DNA of 64,000 bases from positions 813,239 through 877,238 of the forward strand of contig KV748240.1 in assembly GCA_001692895.1 (NCBI GenBank), given 5' to 3'. Numbering within the stretch: the stretch's first letter is position 1; every line of letters begins with the position of its first letter. This document shows positions 12,501-22,328 of the stretch, piece after piece. The notes beneath the pieces are model-generated. The model was given only the letters and a program-made list of their open reading frames with translations, was not told the DNA's origin and ran no database searches. The position numbers and the translations under genes are program-made. Source of the DNA: Cenococcum geophilum 1.58. Lineage: Eukaryota > Ascomycota > Dothideomycetes > Gloniales > Gloniaceae.

Positions 12501-12660
12501 AGGCAGACACGTATAGAGGACAGAAAGAAGATAAATAGTAAGTTTTAAAGATTATTAGTTACGAGGACATCAACAATAAAATATAGTATAAAGTTAAGTA
12601 GATAGGCTACACTAAGACTACCTAGGAGCTACTAGAGAATTTAAAAAATGCTATAGGAAA
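9519..12660 (+). mobile_element. G2 pol remnant: RT, RNase H, integrase, chromodomain
   Basis: Pol resumes after P1. Reverse transcriptase is shown by stretches such as YHQIRIKEGNKWKAAFRLKE (near 10210) and ALATFQKRINNILGEH (near 10320). RNase H lies near 10790-11200. Integrase follows, with a core around 11640-12100. A chromodomain-type end (KVLKII-like start, YKVK core, about 12535-12660) places it among chromoviruses, whose chromodomain is thought to steer integration to heterochromatin. This is fossil coding sequence with many breaks. Confidence 0.85.
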
Positions 12661-12769
12661 GGTATAGAAGTATCAGAAGAAAATAGGTTAGGTAATATTA
12701 ATAAAGAAGGATCGTTAAAGAATAAGTTACCTAAGGGGGACCTAGGAAGAACGATTGCCGAACTACTTA

Positions 12770-13060
12770 GAGTTGTCCCCTTTACCATAGGAGGAGAGTT
12801 AGTTCTCTTATCACCCAGTTCCTGTAGACCTTATTCTATAAGTTTCCACTCCTTAAAACGAACCTTCTTACGCACTTTTTTAAAACGAATTAGTTAAGCA
12901 AAGGCAGTAAGACGGGAGTTAAAAGCCCGCTGTTAAGCATTAGCAGCCTCTTTTTTAGCGTTATATAAACGATAAAGTTCCACTAAAGCAATAGATAATT
13001 TATTATTAAGCTTCGCAGCAGTAAATTAAACACAAGACCCTATAACAAATTACTTAGGGA
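12770..13060 (-). pseudogene. Antisense coiled-coil/basic frame downstream of G2 pol
   Basis: Read on the minus strand, this interval gives a lysine/arginine- and alanine/leucine-rich peptide pattern including KVRKKVRFKEW (12846-12878). The equivalent place in G1 (41650-41900) gives KVRKKVRLKEL (41741-41774) with similar helical surroundings. Conservation of the minus-strand reading between two diverged copies suggests an extra antisense gene carried by family G. It resembles the basic helical tails of some DNA-binding proteins, but I do not recognise a family. As part of a fossil element it is broken. Confidence 0.5.
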
Positions 13061-13431
13061 ACTTAGAAACTATTAAGGGCTATAGGACGCGCATACTTAG
13101 CGTTAGGAATTAAGCGAATATCGTAAGCTAATTAAACGTTTGCTTTAGTGCACTCTAAATAAAAAGAGGGTTGCTAAGATAAAGGACTTGCTAATATAAC
13201 ATAAACTAACCCCTCTTTTACATAATAAGAACATGGAGACAGTATTACCTCACTAAGTAATAGTATAGAAGAAACTATACGCGTATAATAAAGAGTTAAA
13301 GAAGAGAAAGAGACTTTAGGTATTATAAGTAACAATGTTAACTAAATTAATTAAACGGATATTATACCTCTAGTGAACGACCTAGAGATACTAGGTATCT
13401 TCAAGGACAAAGATAGAGAAAAGGGAGATGG

Positions 13432-13851
13432 TGTTACGGACGCTTTAAGTACGATGTTATAACTACTTAGAGAAGAGTTGGAAGAAGCTAGTTAGTTAAT
13501 ATAAGCACGATCTAGGATAGAACCTATGGAACTATATAATGAGGAATAATAAGCAGAGTTACGTAATGTAATCTGTGTAATCTATATAATCTGTAAGATC
13601 TGCGATAGAGCGAATAGAGCGAACAGAGCAGATAGAGTAACAACTTTCTTAGGAGTACGGTTGTGTATTTAAGGACCCTTAATCCCTACCTAGATAGTTC
13701 CTTCCTCGTAGTAATTCTCAGAAACAATTAGAGTTAATCTATTAGGCAACCACTCCACTAGTTATTATTACGTTATTGACTTACTTGCAATACCTACACA
13801 CCTAGCCTATTAACAGAATCTATTGTAGCCCTGCTATAAGGTTCCGTTATA
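13432..13851 (+). repeat. G2 3' LTR (420 bp)
   Basis: Same length as the 5' LTR, starting TGTTACGGAC and ending CCGTTATA, directly followed by TSD ATAGG. A purine tract (GAAAAGGGAGATGG) sits immediately upstream. Confidence 0.93.
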
Positions 13852-14263
13852 ATAGGAGCCAGAATTACTAAAGTTTAGAGGAACCAATAAACCATCTTAT
13901 AGATTGGATATTAAGGACGATAAATTCGATATAGGTAAAATATTTAGTAATAATAAGGTAATAAGAGCAGCTTACTAGAAGTATATAAACCTTAAAAATA
14001 TTATAAAAGAGGTAGAGGATAATTCTACTATAAAATAGGGGACATTAGTAGGGATTAAGACTCTACTAAACACGATATCTATTGCTTTATAAGACGTAAG
14101 GGAAGTAAAATAGCGAACTACTTTGGCACTTAATAAAGGCAAAAGGCCACAGGCTTAAAATTCTTAAGATAAGATAAGAGACGATTAAGACTCCTAAGAG
14201 GGGATAAAATAAGCTTAAAAACCTATAATAGACAACAACCGATAAAGTAGAGTAATAGCTTAG
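13852..14263 (+). mobile_element. G1 segment between G2 and K (spacer region)
   Basis: Continues G1 after the G2 insertion and aligns with about 4970-5460 of G2, allowing for gaps. It ends in CTTAG, the K target duplication, in the same sequence context as GCAGCTTAGTTTAAG of G2 (about 5450). Confidence 0.8.
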
Positions 14264-14433
14264 TGTCGGAACGTTAATCACGTGACGTAGTTACGAGACT
14301 ATGAGGTAAGACTAGCTAATCTGACTCGGAGCAACCCCTAACTTCTAGACAACAATTAACTACTAACTTCAACACCGCATACGTACCACTATAAGTGATA
14401 TTCGTGCACGTTAATAAAGCGAGTATACTAACA
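14264..14433 (+). repeat. K 5' LTR (170 bp)
   Basis: TGTCGGAACG start, ACTAACA end. Carries CACGTGAC at 14279-14286, close to the 5' end as in the M LTR. Confidence 0.92.
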
Positions 14434-17400
14434 CTAATTAGTAGACGTATAGATTAGGAAATACGCAATAGCAAAGCTCGAAACCACGTATTAGCTTAAC
14501 TGCTAACGCGTTAAATCGCAGAGCTATCGCCCTATTTTAGTTAAAGGAGAAAACTACGTTACCCTTAAAGCTCAAGACCACGTATTAGCTTACTAATGCG
14601 TCAGATCGCCTAGAGAATCGTATCTTTACTTAGAGAGAGCTACGTTATCCTTAAAGCTTAAAACCACGTATTAACTTAACTGTTAATGCGTTAGATCGCC
14701 TAGAGGACCGTATCTTTGCTAAGAATCGTCTACAGTATCTAAGAACTGTAGATTCGTTAATAGGACACATATATACCTTTACATTCTTACCTTAAACCTT
14801 AACTTCTTCGAACTGACAACTACCCTTATACCTACCCTTATACCTACCTTTATATACAAAGACACGACAATATAGAAATTAACTAAAAGGAAAGAATTAT
14901 TAAATATAGCTACGGAATCGACTTAGAGACGGCTACGGATGACGACCTAATGGAGTATATAGAGACTAAGATACACCTATATATACGATCTAACCTTATA
15001 GACTTTGCATTATAGACAGTGTTTTAGAAAGACTTTAAGAACTTTACGCTAGAGACCTTTAAACGAGTACAATCTAATACTAAAATAGAAATCCGTTAAT
15101 ACCTAGTTAAGAGAGGAGTATATATTATTAAGCAAGATAAGAAATACTCCCTTAGTAAGGTGCTAACGGATATTACTAATAAAGAAGAGTTTTATAAATA
15201 GACGGATAAGGAGCTTATCGCGGCCCTTATAGAGGTAAAACTAATAATTATAACAACTCTGTAAGACTAACTTAATTTAACCTTAAACAAGCTTACTACA
15301 TCTTTAGCCCTACTACTAGCTACTCCACTAACTCCACCAGCTACTCCGGTTGCTGCACCACCAGCTACTCTAATTACTACCCCTGCTACCCCTACTACCC
15401 CTCCCGGTCCTTAATCCTCTAATTATAACTAAATCTACACTCTTATTAACCAACTGCTATAGCCAAGAAAGTAGTAGCCGTAATAGCTATATATATATAT
15501 ACCACCTAAATTAGCCGTACCTAGTATGGAGTAAGGACCTAGATATAGCAAGGAGGTAGCTATAATTGCGAAAATCTACATAGACAACTAAAAGTACGAT
15601 AAAGTTAATAATAGCTTTAACTTTAAGCTGACTATCTTTTATAACATCTATAAGAGATCTAGCTTACCACTAAAAGGCTATATAGTGGCATTCCCTAGTA
15701 TGCTAAAAGGGCTTACTTAGGACTACTACTATAACAGCAACCTTAAGTTAAGACCTTTTACGGAAGCCTGTAACCACATATAATAGTTCTTTAAAGGGCT
15801 AGAATACTACCGTAAGAACCTTATAGAGTAGAACAGTATAACCCTCTAAGGAGTTATAAACGAGAACTCTAATAAGTTAATTTATTAGAACTTCTAACTG
15901 CTTATAGATAAACTGCTAAAGCAACGTTATAGACTATACCTAAACTTTTATATAAACCGTATTCTTACGAATAAGTTAGTTACTACTTACTAGGGAGTGC
16001 TAGTATGCTATATTACTGTCTCTAACCCTTTAAAAGACCTCTCTTAGTTAATTAGTAAGCTACAATCCTCTATTACTACGTGGGAAAAAGAACACCCCCT
16101 ATAAGCCTTAATAAGATTATCTTACTAAGCCTTTTTTACGGATTAACATTACTATTAAAATAACCAAAATCGAGACCGAAACACTAATCGCTACGGCAGC
16201 AATCGCCCCTATAGAACTAACGGCAGACTAAAGGCTAAGTGCTATATTTATAAGAAGGAGGACTGCCGTTTATAGAAATATATAGAGGAGGAGCGTAATC
16301 GGTCTAGAGACGACTATAAGAGAGGTTTTATTAATATCAAGGGCCGCAATAAGGGCAACTTTAATAACTACTTTAAATAATACGTCGCCGCCTGTAAAAG
16401 AGATAAAGAGAATAACTTAGACTTTAAAGCCTATATATATAACGCTAATAACTCTAGGAGCAATGCCGAAGAACCTAATAATGGTTCTACCTATATCACT
16501 ACCTTTAGAACACTTACTATAGAGGAAGCAACCTTTATAAGCGTAGAACTAGCTAATAAGGCTTATATATACCTGCTTATAGCTTTAGAACTTACTATAG
16601 AGTCTACTACGAAACCTTACACAGAGACCGACCCATTTGCCTACAGTATAGCTACAGCTATAGCGTCATAATATACCTTAACGGTCTTTATGGGAATTAT
16701 AATTAATATAGGTACTTCGCGTAAGTCTACAGCTGGCTATAGTTAATTTTAAGCTCTATAGGCCGTAGACAAGTCCGTAAGTCTTAATACGTTAACTAAG
16801 GGCTAAGTAACCGTCCAATTCGGGATCGGAGCCTCTACGTCTATTAGAACTATAGACGTTAACAGCCCTATAGGTAAGGTATAATTCCATATCATTAAAG
16901 CAGATACTTCTTTCCTACTTTACTTAGCAGATATAGATAGACTTTATATTAAATACGATAACCTAAAGAACGTCATCATCACTCGCACTAAAAAGGTGCC
17001 AGTAATTAGATAATTTAGCCACCTATTTCTTTTATAGAGCTTCTCCTTACAGTCTTATTTAGTTAAGTCTTTTAATATAAACCCTTGCTACTTAACTAAT
17101 ATAGAACTACAACGTCTATACTATTAATTTGGTTACCTATTAGTTAATAGACTATAAAAGCTTCTTAACAAAGCTGGCCACAGCCATAACACTAATAGAT
17201 CTGCTATTAAAGAGCTAACTAGACTCTGCTACCACTACTAGAAGCATAGCAGATCTCTAAGTAGATTTTGCTTTACCTTATAAGATAACGTTAATTTTAA
17301 TTATAACATTATCGTCGACATTATATATATTAGCGGCTCCCCCCTACTACACGTAGTTGACGAAGTAACTCGATTTTAAGCTGGCAGATAGCTATAAGAC

Positions 17401-18734
17401 ATTAGCGCTAAGCATACTTAGAATATTCTTTAAATATACTAGATTAATAGCTATTTAGGACTACCAAACTTAATCACTATAGACGCTAGGAAGAACTTTG
17501 TTAGTAAGAAGTTTAAGTACTACGCTGCTACTATAGGAGCAACTATAAAGTTAGTTTTAGTCGAATTACACAATTCTATTAGAATGGTAGAACGCTACTA
17601 CAGTCCGCTATAATAAGCCTACTAAATTATTATAACTAAAATCCCTGAAATTAGCAAGGAAATAGCCCTATAAATGGCCTTTAAAGCTATTAATAACACG
17701 GCTGGCCTAGAAGGCCTAGTCCCTACACTTCTAGTCTTTAGAGCCTACCCCTAAATAGTTAAATCGGACGCGCTATTACCTTTAGTTACACAGCGAGCTG
17801 CGGCTATTAAGAAAGCAATAGTGGAAATCTAGAAGCTATAAGCTAAATAATAGATTACTAACGCTCTTAATATGCGAAACGGACCACAAACTAATGCCAT
17901 TTACGGCCTCCCACCTAATTCGCCTGTCTTAGTCTGGAGAGAAGGCAATACTAGCTAAAGTGGCTATTAGGACGGACCATATATACTACTTACCATTAAC
18001 GGTAAAACCTACACCGTAAAGCTACTAAATAGACCTACGACCTTCCGCTTTACGGTTATAAAACTCTACCTACTAGACCTATAAGACCTAGTCGAACCAC
18101 AAGAGTCTATTAAATTAGATAAACTAGTACCTTTACTAGCCGAACCTTAATTATTACCTAAGGCTAAACCACAGCTACCGCTAAAGCGAGGTAGAGGCCG
18201 CCCCCGCAAATACCTATTACTTACGGCCGTTGTAGACATAGCTATTACGGATGCTATAATAGATATAGGCGCTTTCACGGGTAATATTACGGATATCGCT
18301 GATATCGCGGATACCGCTAATATCGCTATTTACTTACAGGACGATAATACCGCAGATATGGCTAACACTACTATTTACTTATAGAACGATAGTAATACCT
18401 AATTTAGCGCTTTATAATAAAAGGAGGTCATAGGCCTACTTAAGAAAGGCGTCTTTAAGATTATTAAGCTACACAATATGCCAAAGGGGGTTAGACTCTT
18501 TAATTCACGGTTCGTCAATAAGATTAAGAATAAGGGAACCAATAAAGCCTTTAAGAAATTATAACTTATTATACAGGCCTATAATAACTTGGAGAAAGAG
18601 CTAGTCCTTACTTAGTTACCAACGATTTAACGAGTTAGTCAGCGGCTGATTCTCTGTATCGCCGCTATGCTACCATAGACACAACTCTACCTCCAAGACA
18701 TCTTACAAGCCTACGTCCAGTCTACTACAAACCT

Positions 18735-18931
18735 TGATGAACTGGATCTGAGGATAAATGAATGAATATGAATCTATCGAATCTATCTACGACGAATATA
18801 GGCCTTTATATAGGCCTATACCTACGGAGTCATAAGTGGTTGCTTACGGACGTCGTCCAAAAAGGAACCAAAGGGAATCTGCTTATGTAAGCAGGCAACG
18901 AACGTGGAGGACTCTTCCAGCACCATCGTCA
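18735..18931 (-). repeat. L LTR, lightly mutated copy
   Basis: Pairs with 20527-20723 at identical length; the differences are C/T or G/A, with this copy holding the presumed original base. It is the 3' LTR in the element's minus orientation. Confidence 0.9.
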
Positions 18932-19096
18932 CACCCCCCAGTACTCCACCAAAACAGAAGCAGATCCTTCCTAAATCAGTGTTGAACTTGATGATATATA
19001 AAAGAAACACCTCGTAATCCTCTGAGTGTATTGTGGGTCCTATTTGACCTCTCCCTGAGCTGTAATCGATCACCCGTCTCGAGCTCTACATTGTTC

Positions 19097-20059
19097 TCAT
19101 CCCTTGAGTTTAGTATCTTGTGCATTGAATCGAGTCCAATTGCATGGCTCCGGAGGTAGTCCCTTAATCGTTCTTGTCCACTGATGCTGCAATAGAGCAT
19201 TCACGAATGCGTGGGCGAACGCAGGGGTGAGGTAGATGGCTTTTGCGGCCAGCTCCTTCCTTCCTATCTTATGGAGTATCGTATAATTAAGCCGTGGCTT
19301 TGATCGCGTGCGCGTGTTCGCCATATCACGTGTATTGACTCTTCCGCTTGTATTGCGAGAAGGCTGGGTTGACCTAGGCTCAGGCTCGTCCTGGTGGATG
19401 TCCCTTAAGGGAGTCTCTTCTTGGCAGAGGTGACCTCCTAAATCAGGAAGCTCTTGCTGGCCAAGACCTGCCTGTTCGTCGTCAGTGAGAGGAGGTCGAT
19501 TGAGCTGCGGTGCGATATCGTGATCGCCAGAGGCACCCCCCGACTGAGAGTCACCCCCCGACTGCGAGACCTGAGAGACCTCGTCTTCCTCCTGCGGTGA
19601 CGGAGAAGCCTCGTCTCCTTCCTGCAGTGACCGAGAGACCTCTTCTGTCTCCTGCGGTCTTTTGATGATGTCTGTGACTGGCTTACTGCTCAGTTCGTTG
19701 TTAGTAAGTGAAGGTCGATCGGGCTGCTGTGCAATATCGTGATCGCCAGAGGCACCCCCCGACTGCGAGGCCTGAGAGATCTTGTCTTCTTGCGGGGCCC
19801 GAGAGACCTCTGGTACAGTGTCCTTAGTAGGAAGTTCCTTAATAAGGCGCGGTCGTGCGGGTTCGTCCAATAGGATAAATGAATTAAGACCGTTGATGCA
19901 TGGAATATAGGCTACTTCTGCCCAATTTTTGACGAAGTTAATTGTATTGCGGATATCGTTAAAGAAAGCGCCCTTCCCCCATAGAACTCTAAGCGAGATA
20001 ATATTTGTAAGGAAGCCAGGGCAGTAATATACTTTGGTAAATGTAATTATATAGGCCAA
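19097..20059 (-). CDS. Open frame of L: copia pol fragment with acidic linker, 320 residues
   Basis: The longest open frame in the window. The first 80 residues resemble the copia protease to gag-pre-integrase junction (VYYCPGFLTNIISLRVLW, then FVKNWAEVAYIPCINGLNSF). Residues of about 85-235 form a low-complexity S/Q/E/P-rich linker with a duplicated block, SQSGGASGDHDIA followed by a proline-rich tail. The end (RNTSGRVNTRDMANTRTRSK) looks like the basic stretch normally found before RT. Integrase and RT cores are absent, so it should have no enzymatic activity of its own. It may be a chance survivor rather than a functional gene. Confidence 0.5.
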   Translation of the reverse strand: MAYIITFTKVYYCPGFLTNIISLRVLWGKGAFFNDIRNTINFVKNWAEVAYIPCINGLNSFILLDEPARPRLIKELPTKDTVPEVSRAPQEDKISQASQSGGASGDHDIAQQPDRPSLTNNELSSKPVTDIIKRPQETEEVSRSLQEGDEASPSPQEEDEVSQVSQSGGDSQSGGASGDHDIAPQLNRPPLTDDEQAGLGQQELPDLGGHLCQEETPLRDIHQDEPEPRSTQPSRNTSGRVNTRDMANTRTRSKPRLNYTILHKIGRKELAAKAIYLTPAFAHAFVNALLQHQWTRTIKGLPPEPCNWTRFNAQDTKLKG

Positions 20060-20526
20060 GTAATCAGTTTAGGCGACTATAAGCTCAACTAATCCAACGC
20101 CAATGGCCTTTATTAGGTCACCTCCCGTATAGATCTAAAGAGGTTTAATTTCCTTATACTGCATAAAGTCCCTAATATTATTACATATATAAATATTCGA
20201 GCATATATCGGCTATCCAGGAGTCCTTAATATTCGTTCCTAAAGCTATAGCAGCTAGCCCGATGGCCTGCGTAGTAAATACTATAGTAGTTAATAAACTG
20301 GAGGATAATCGAATAAAATGAATTTGATAATAAAAAATGACTTTACACGGGTGTGGTAACCCTTAATGTAGTCTTTAATGCGGCCTATAGTAAGGCGTTA
20401 AATAATATAGAATAGTAAGATATAACTTAGCACGGGTGTGGTAACCCTTTATGCAACCTGTAGTAAGGCGTCAATCTTCTGAATAGCTGAACCGCGGCGC
20501 TTAGTAGCGACCCGGCGCTTATAACC

Positions 20527-20723
20527 TAATGAACTGGATCTGAGGATAAATGAATAAATATAAATCTATTAAATCTATCTACGACGAATATAGGCCTTTA
20601 TATAGGCCTATACCTACGGAGTTATAAGTGGTTGCTTACGGACGTCGTCTAAAAAGGAACCAAAGGGAATCTGCTTATGTAAGCAGGCAACGAACGTGGA
20701 GGACTCTTCTAGCACCATCGTCA
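20527..20723 (-). repeat. L LTR, RIP-altered copy
   Basis: Starts TAATGAACTGG where the other copy has TGATGAACTGG, and ends CCATCGTCA before TSD AACCT. It is the 5' LTR in the element's minus orientation. Confidence 0.9.
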
Positions 20724-20728
20724 AACCT

Positions 20729-22158
20729 AAACCGCGAGTTCTATATACAACCGCCACACAAGCTAAATAAACAACTGGGAATTAATACGGACTCCGTTCT
20801 AAAGGTTATAAAGCTACTTTACGGCGTACCTAAAGCTGGAAACCACTGGTTTAAGACCTACCATTTACACCACATTAATTAGCTGCGAATGGACCAGTCC
20901 ACATACGACCCCTGCTTGCTTTACAGCAATAAGCCTTTCGGAATTGTTAGCCTACAAACTAATAATACACTGTTCCTTATAGACGATACCTTTACAAAGG
21001 CTAAATAAAGCGAACTACACAAGGCTAAATTTATAGCTAAGGAGCGAGAGCAACTAACCGCTAATACACCAATTAAGTTTAATAGAGGACTTATTTAATT
21101 AACATAAGATAGAAGCATTACACTAACATAAAGGCGCCAGTGTAAGAACCTCAGCGTGGTTAACACTACGCTAGTAGATAGCACTAGCTCTAGAGGAGTT
21201 ACGCGTAACCTGCTTACGCTAAAGGACTAGTATATCGCTTAACGCGCCAGAGGAGCCTATATCGCCTTAGTCTGTCAGCTAGAGGCCTTATACGACCTAT
21301 CCTTTGCTGCCTAGGTAGTTAACCTAGTTAAAGACGATATAAAGAGTCTTAATAAGCAATTAAGCTAGTAGATTAAGAACGCAAATAGAGGCCTAAAGTT
21401 CGTTAAGCTAGACGCTAACACCTTATAACTCCTAGTATTTACGGACGCTTCCTTTACCAACAATAAGGACCTATCTTCGTAAATTGGCTACGTACTTATA
21501 CTAGCAGACGCCTTAAATAAGGCAAATATTGTTCACTGGTCCTTAATTAAGTGCAAAAGAGTCACTAGAAGTGTATTAGCCTTAGAGCTATATAGTATAG
21601 CGCATGGTTTTAATATAGGCGCTATAATTAAATCCACGCTAGACAAGGTCTTATAGGTTAACTTACCACTCGTTCTCTGTACTAACTTAAAGTCCTTATA
21701 TAACTATCTCGTCCGACTAGGAACTACGCAAGAGAAACGCTTAATAATTAATATAATATGCCTTTGCCAAGCTTATAAACGAAGACAGATTACTAAAGTT
21801 AAGTAGATTAATAGAGATACTAACCCTATAGACGCTATAATAAAGGGCAAGCCTTATACGGCACTATTACGGCTTATTAACACAAATTAAGTTAAATTAC
21901 GGGCTGTAGGGTAGGTTAAACGAACGGATTCGGATTTATAAGCGAGCTAATAGCAATTTTCTATCCTGGGGATGGAAAATCCTAATTAGCTGGTTTAATG
22001 GTATGGCAGAATCCGACAGGTAACGCGCTCTAGGATTAAAGGTGGAGCTATTGCATATTATAGACGGAAGAGCTAGTTATTGCGTATACGCTACAAATAG
22101 TCTAGAAGTAGACTTAACTTTAGAGTGTAGATTAGCCTTCTTTTTAGAGTTGCTCTAG
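20729..22158 (+). mobile_element. K: second half of RT, RNase H and 3' untranslated part
   Basis: Reading resumes after the L duplication with FYIQPPHKLNKQLGIN (near 20740) and continues through RT to a copia RNase H (FTDASF, about 21440; ELYSIAHGF, about 21590) ending near 21880. The remaining 270 bp is non-coding and contains a 60-bp quasi-palindrome (21936-21995) shared, inverted, with element M. Fossil, many breaks. Confidence 0.85.
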
Positions 22159-22328
22159 TGTCGGAACGTTAATCACGTGACGTAGTTACGAGACTATGAG
22201 GCGAGACTAGCTAATCTGACTCGGAGCAACCCCTAACTTCTAGACAACAATTAACTACCAACTTCAACACCGCATACGTACCACTATAAGTGATATTCGT
22301 GTACGTTAATAAAGCGAGTATACCGATA
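22159..22328 (+). repeat. K 3' LTR (170 bp)
   Basis: Same as 14264-14433 apart from a handful of transitions; ends ACCGATA before TSD CTTAG. Confidence 0.92.

Larger units (their letters stand above)
3281..13851 (+). mobile_element. G2: chromodomain Ty3/gypsy element inserted in G1
   Basis: Delimited by 420-bp LTRs (3281-3700, 13432-13851) and TSD ATAGG (3276-3280, 13852-13856). The plus-strand body carries gag with a CCHC-type knuckle near 4746-4787, a protease-like stretch near 6870-6985 and reverse transcriptase at about 9930-10700. RNase H follows at about 10790-11200, integrase at about 11380-12250 and a chromodomain at about 12535-12660. An antisense frame lies between pol and the 3' LTR. 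It is interrupted by P1 (6986-9518). Excluding P1 it is about 8.0 kb. It is the less mutated of the two G copies but still broken many times. LTR differences are mainly RIP-type, so divergence cannot be turned simply into age. Confidence 0.93.
18735..20723 (-). mobile_element. L: short copia derivative inserted in K
   Basis: LTRs of 197 bp (18735-18931, 20527-20723), TSD AACCT (18730-18734, 20724-20728) within the K reverse transcriptase. On the minus strand a polypurine tract (GGGGGG) abuts the LTR starting TGACGATGG, so the element reads minus. The interior is only about 1.6 kb, far below the 4-5 kb of a full copia element, so it is an incomplete, non-autonomous derivative. It keeps one long open frame. 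The 18.7-20.06 kb part looks little mutated, while 20.06-20.72 kb is clearly RIP-altered. Confidence 0.88.
14264..22328 (+). mobile_element. K: Ty1/copia element inserted in G1
   Basis: LTRs of 170 bp (14264-14433, 22159-22328), TSD CTTAG (14259-14263, 22329-22333). Plus-strand body: gag from about 14860 with a knuckle-like cysteine stretch near 16240-16275, gag-pre-integrase near 17100-17280 and integrase near 17290-17950 (PNLITIDARKNF-type motif near 17465). RT begins near 18420, is split by L and resumes at 20729 (LLYGVPKAGNHWFKTY). RNase H lies at about 21330-21870. The order integrase before RT is diagnostic of copia. The LTRs differ at only a few positions while the body is broken many times by RIP. 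About 6.1 kb without L. Confidence 0.9.
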
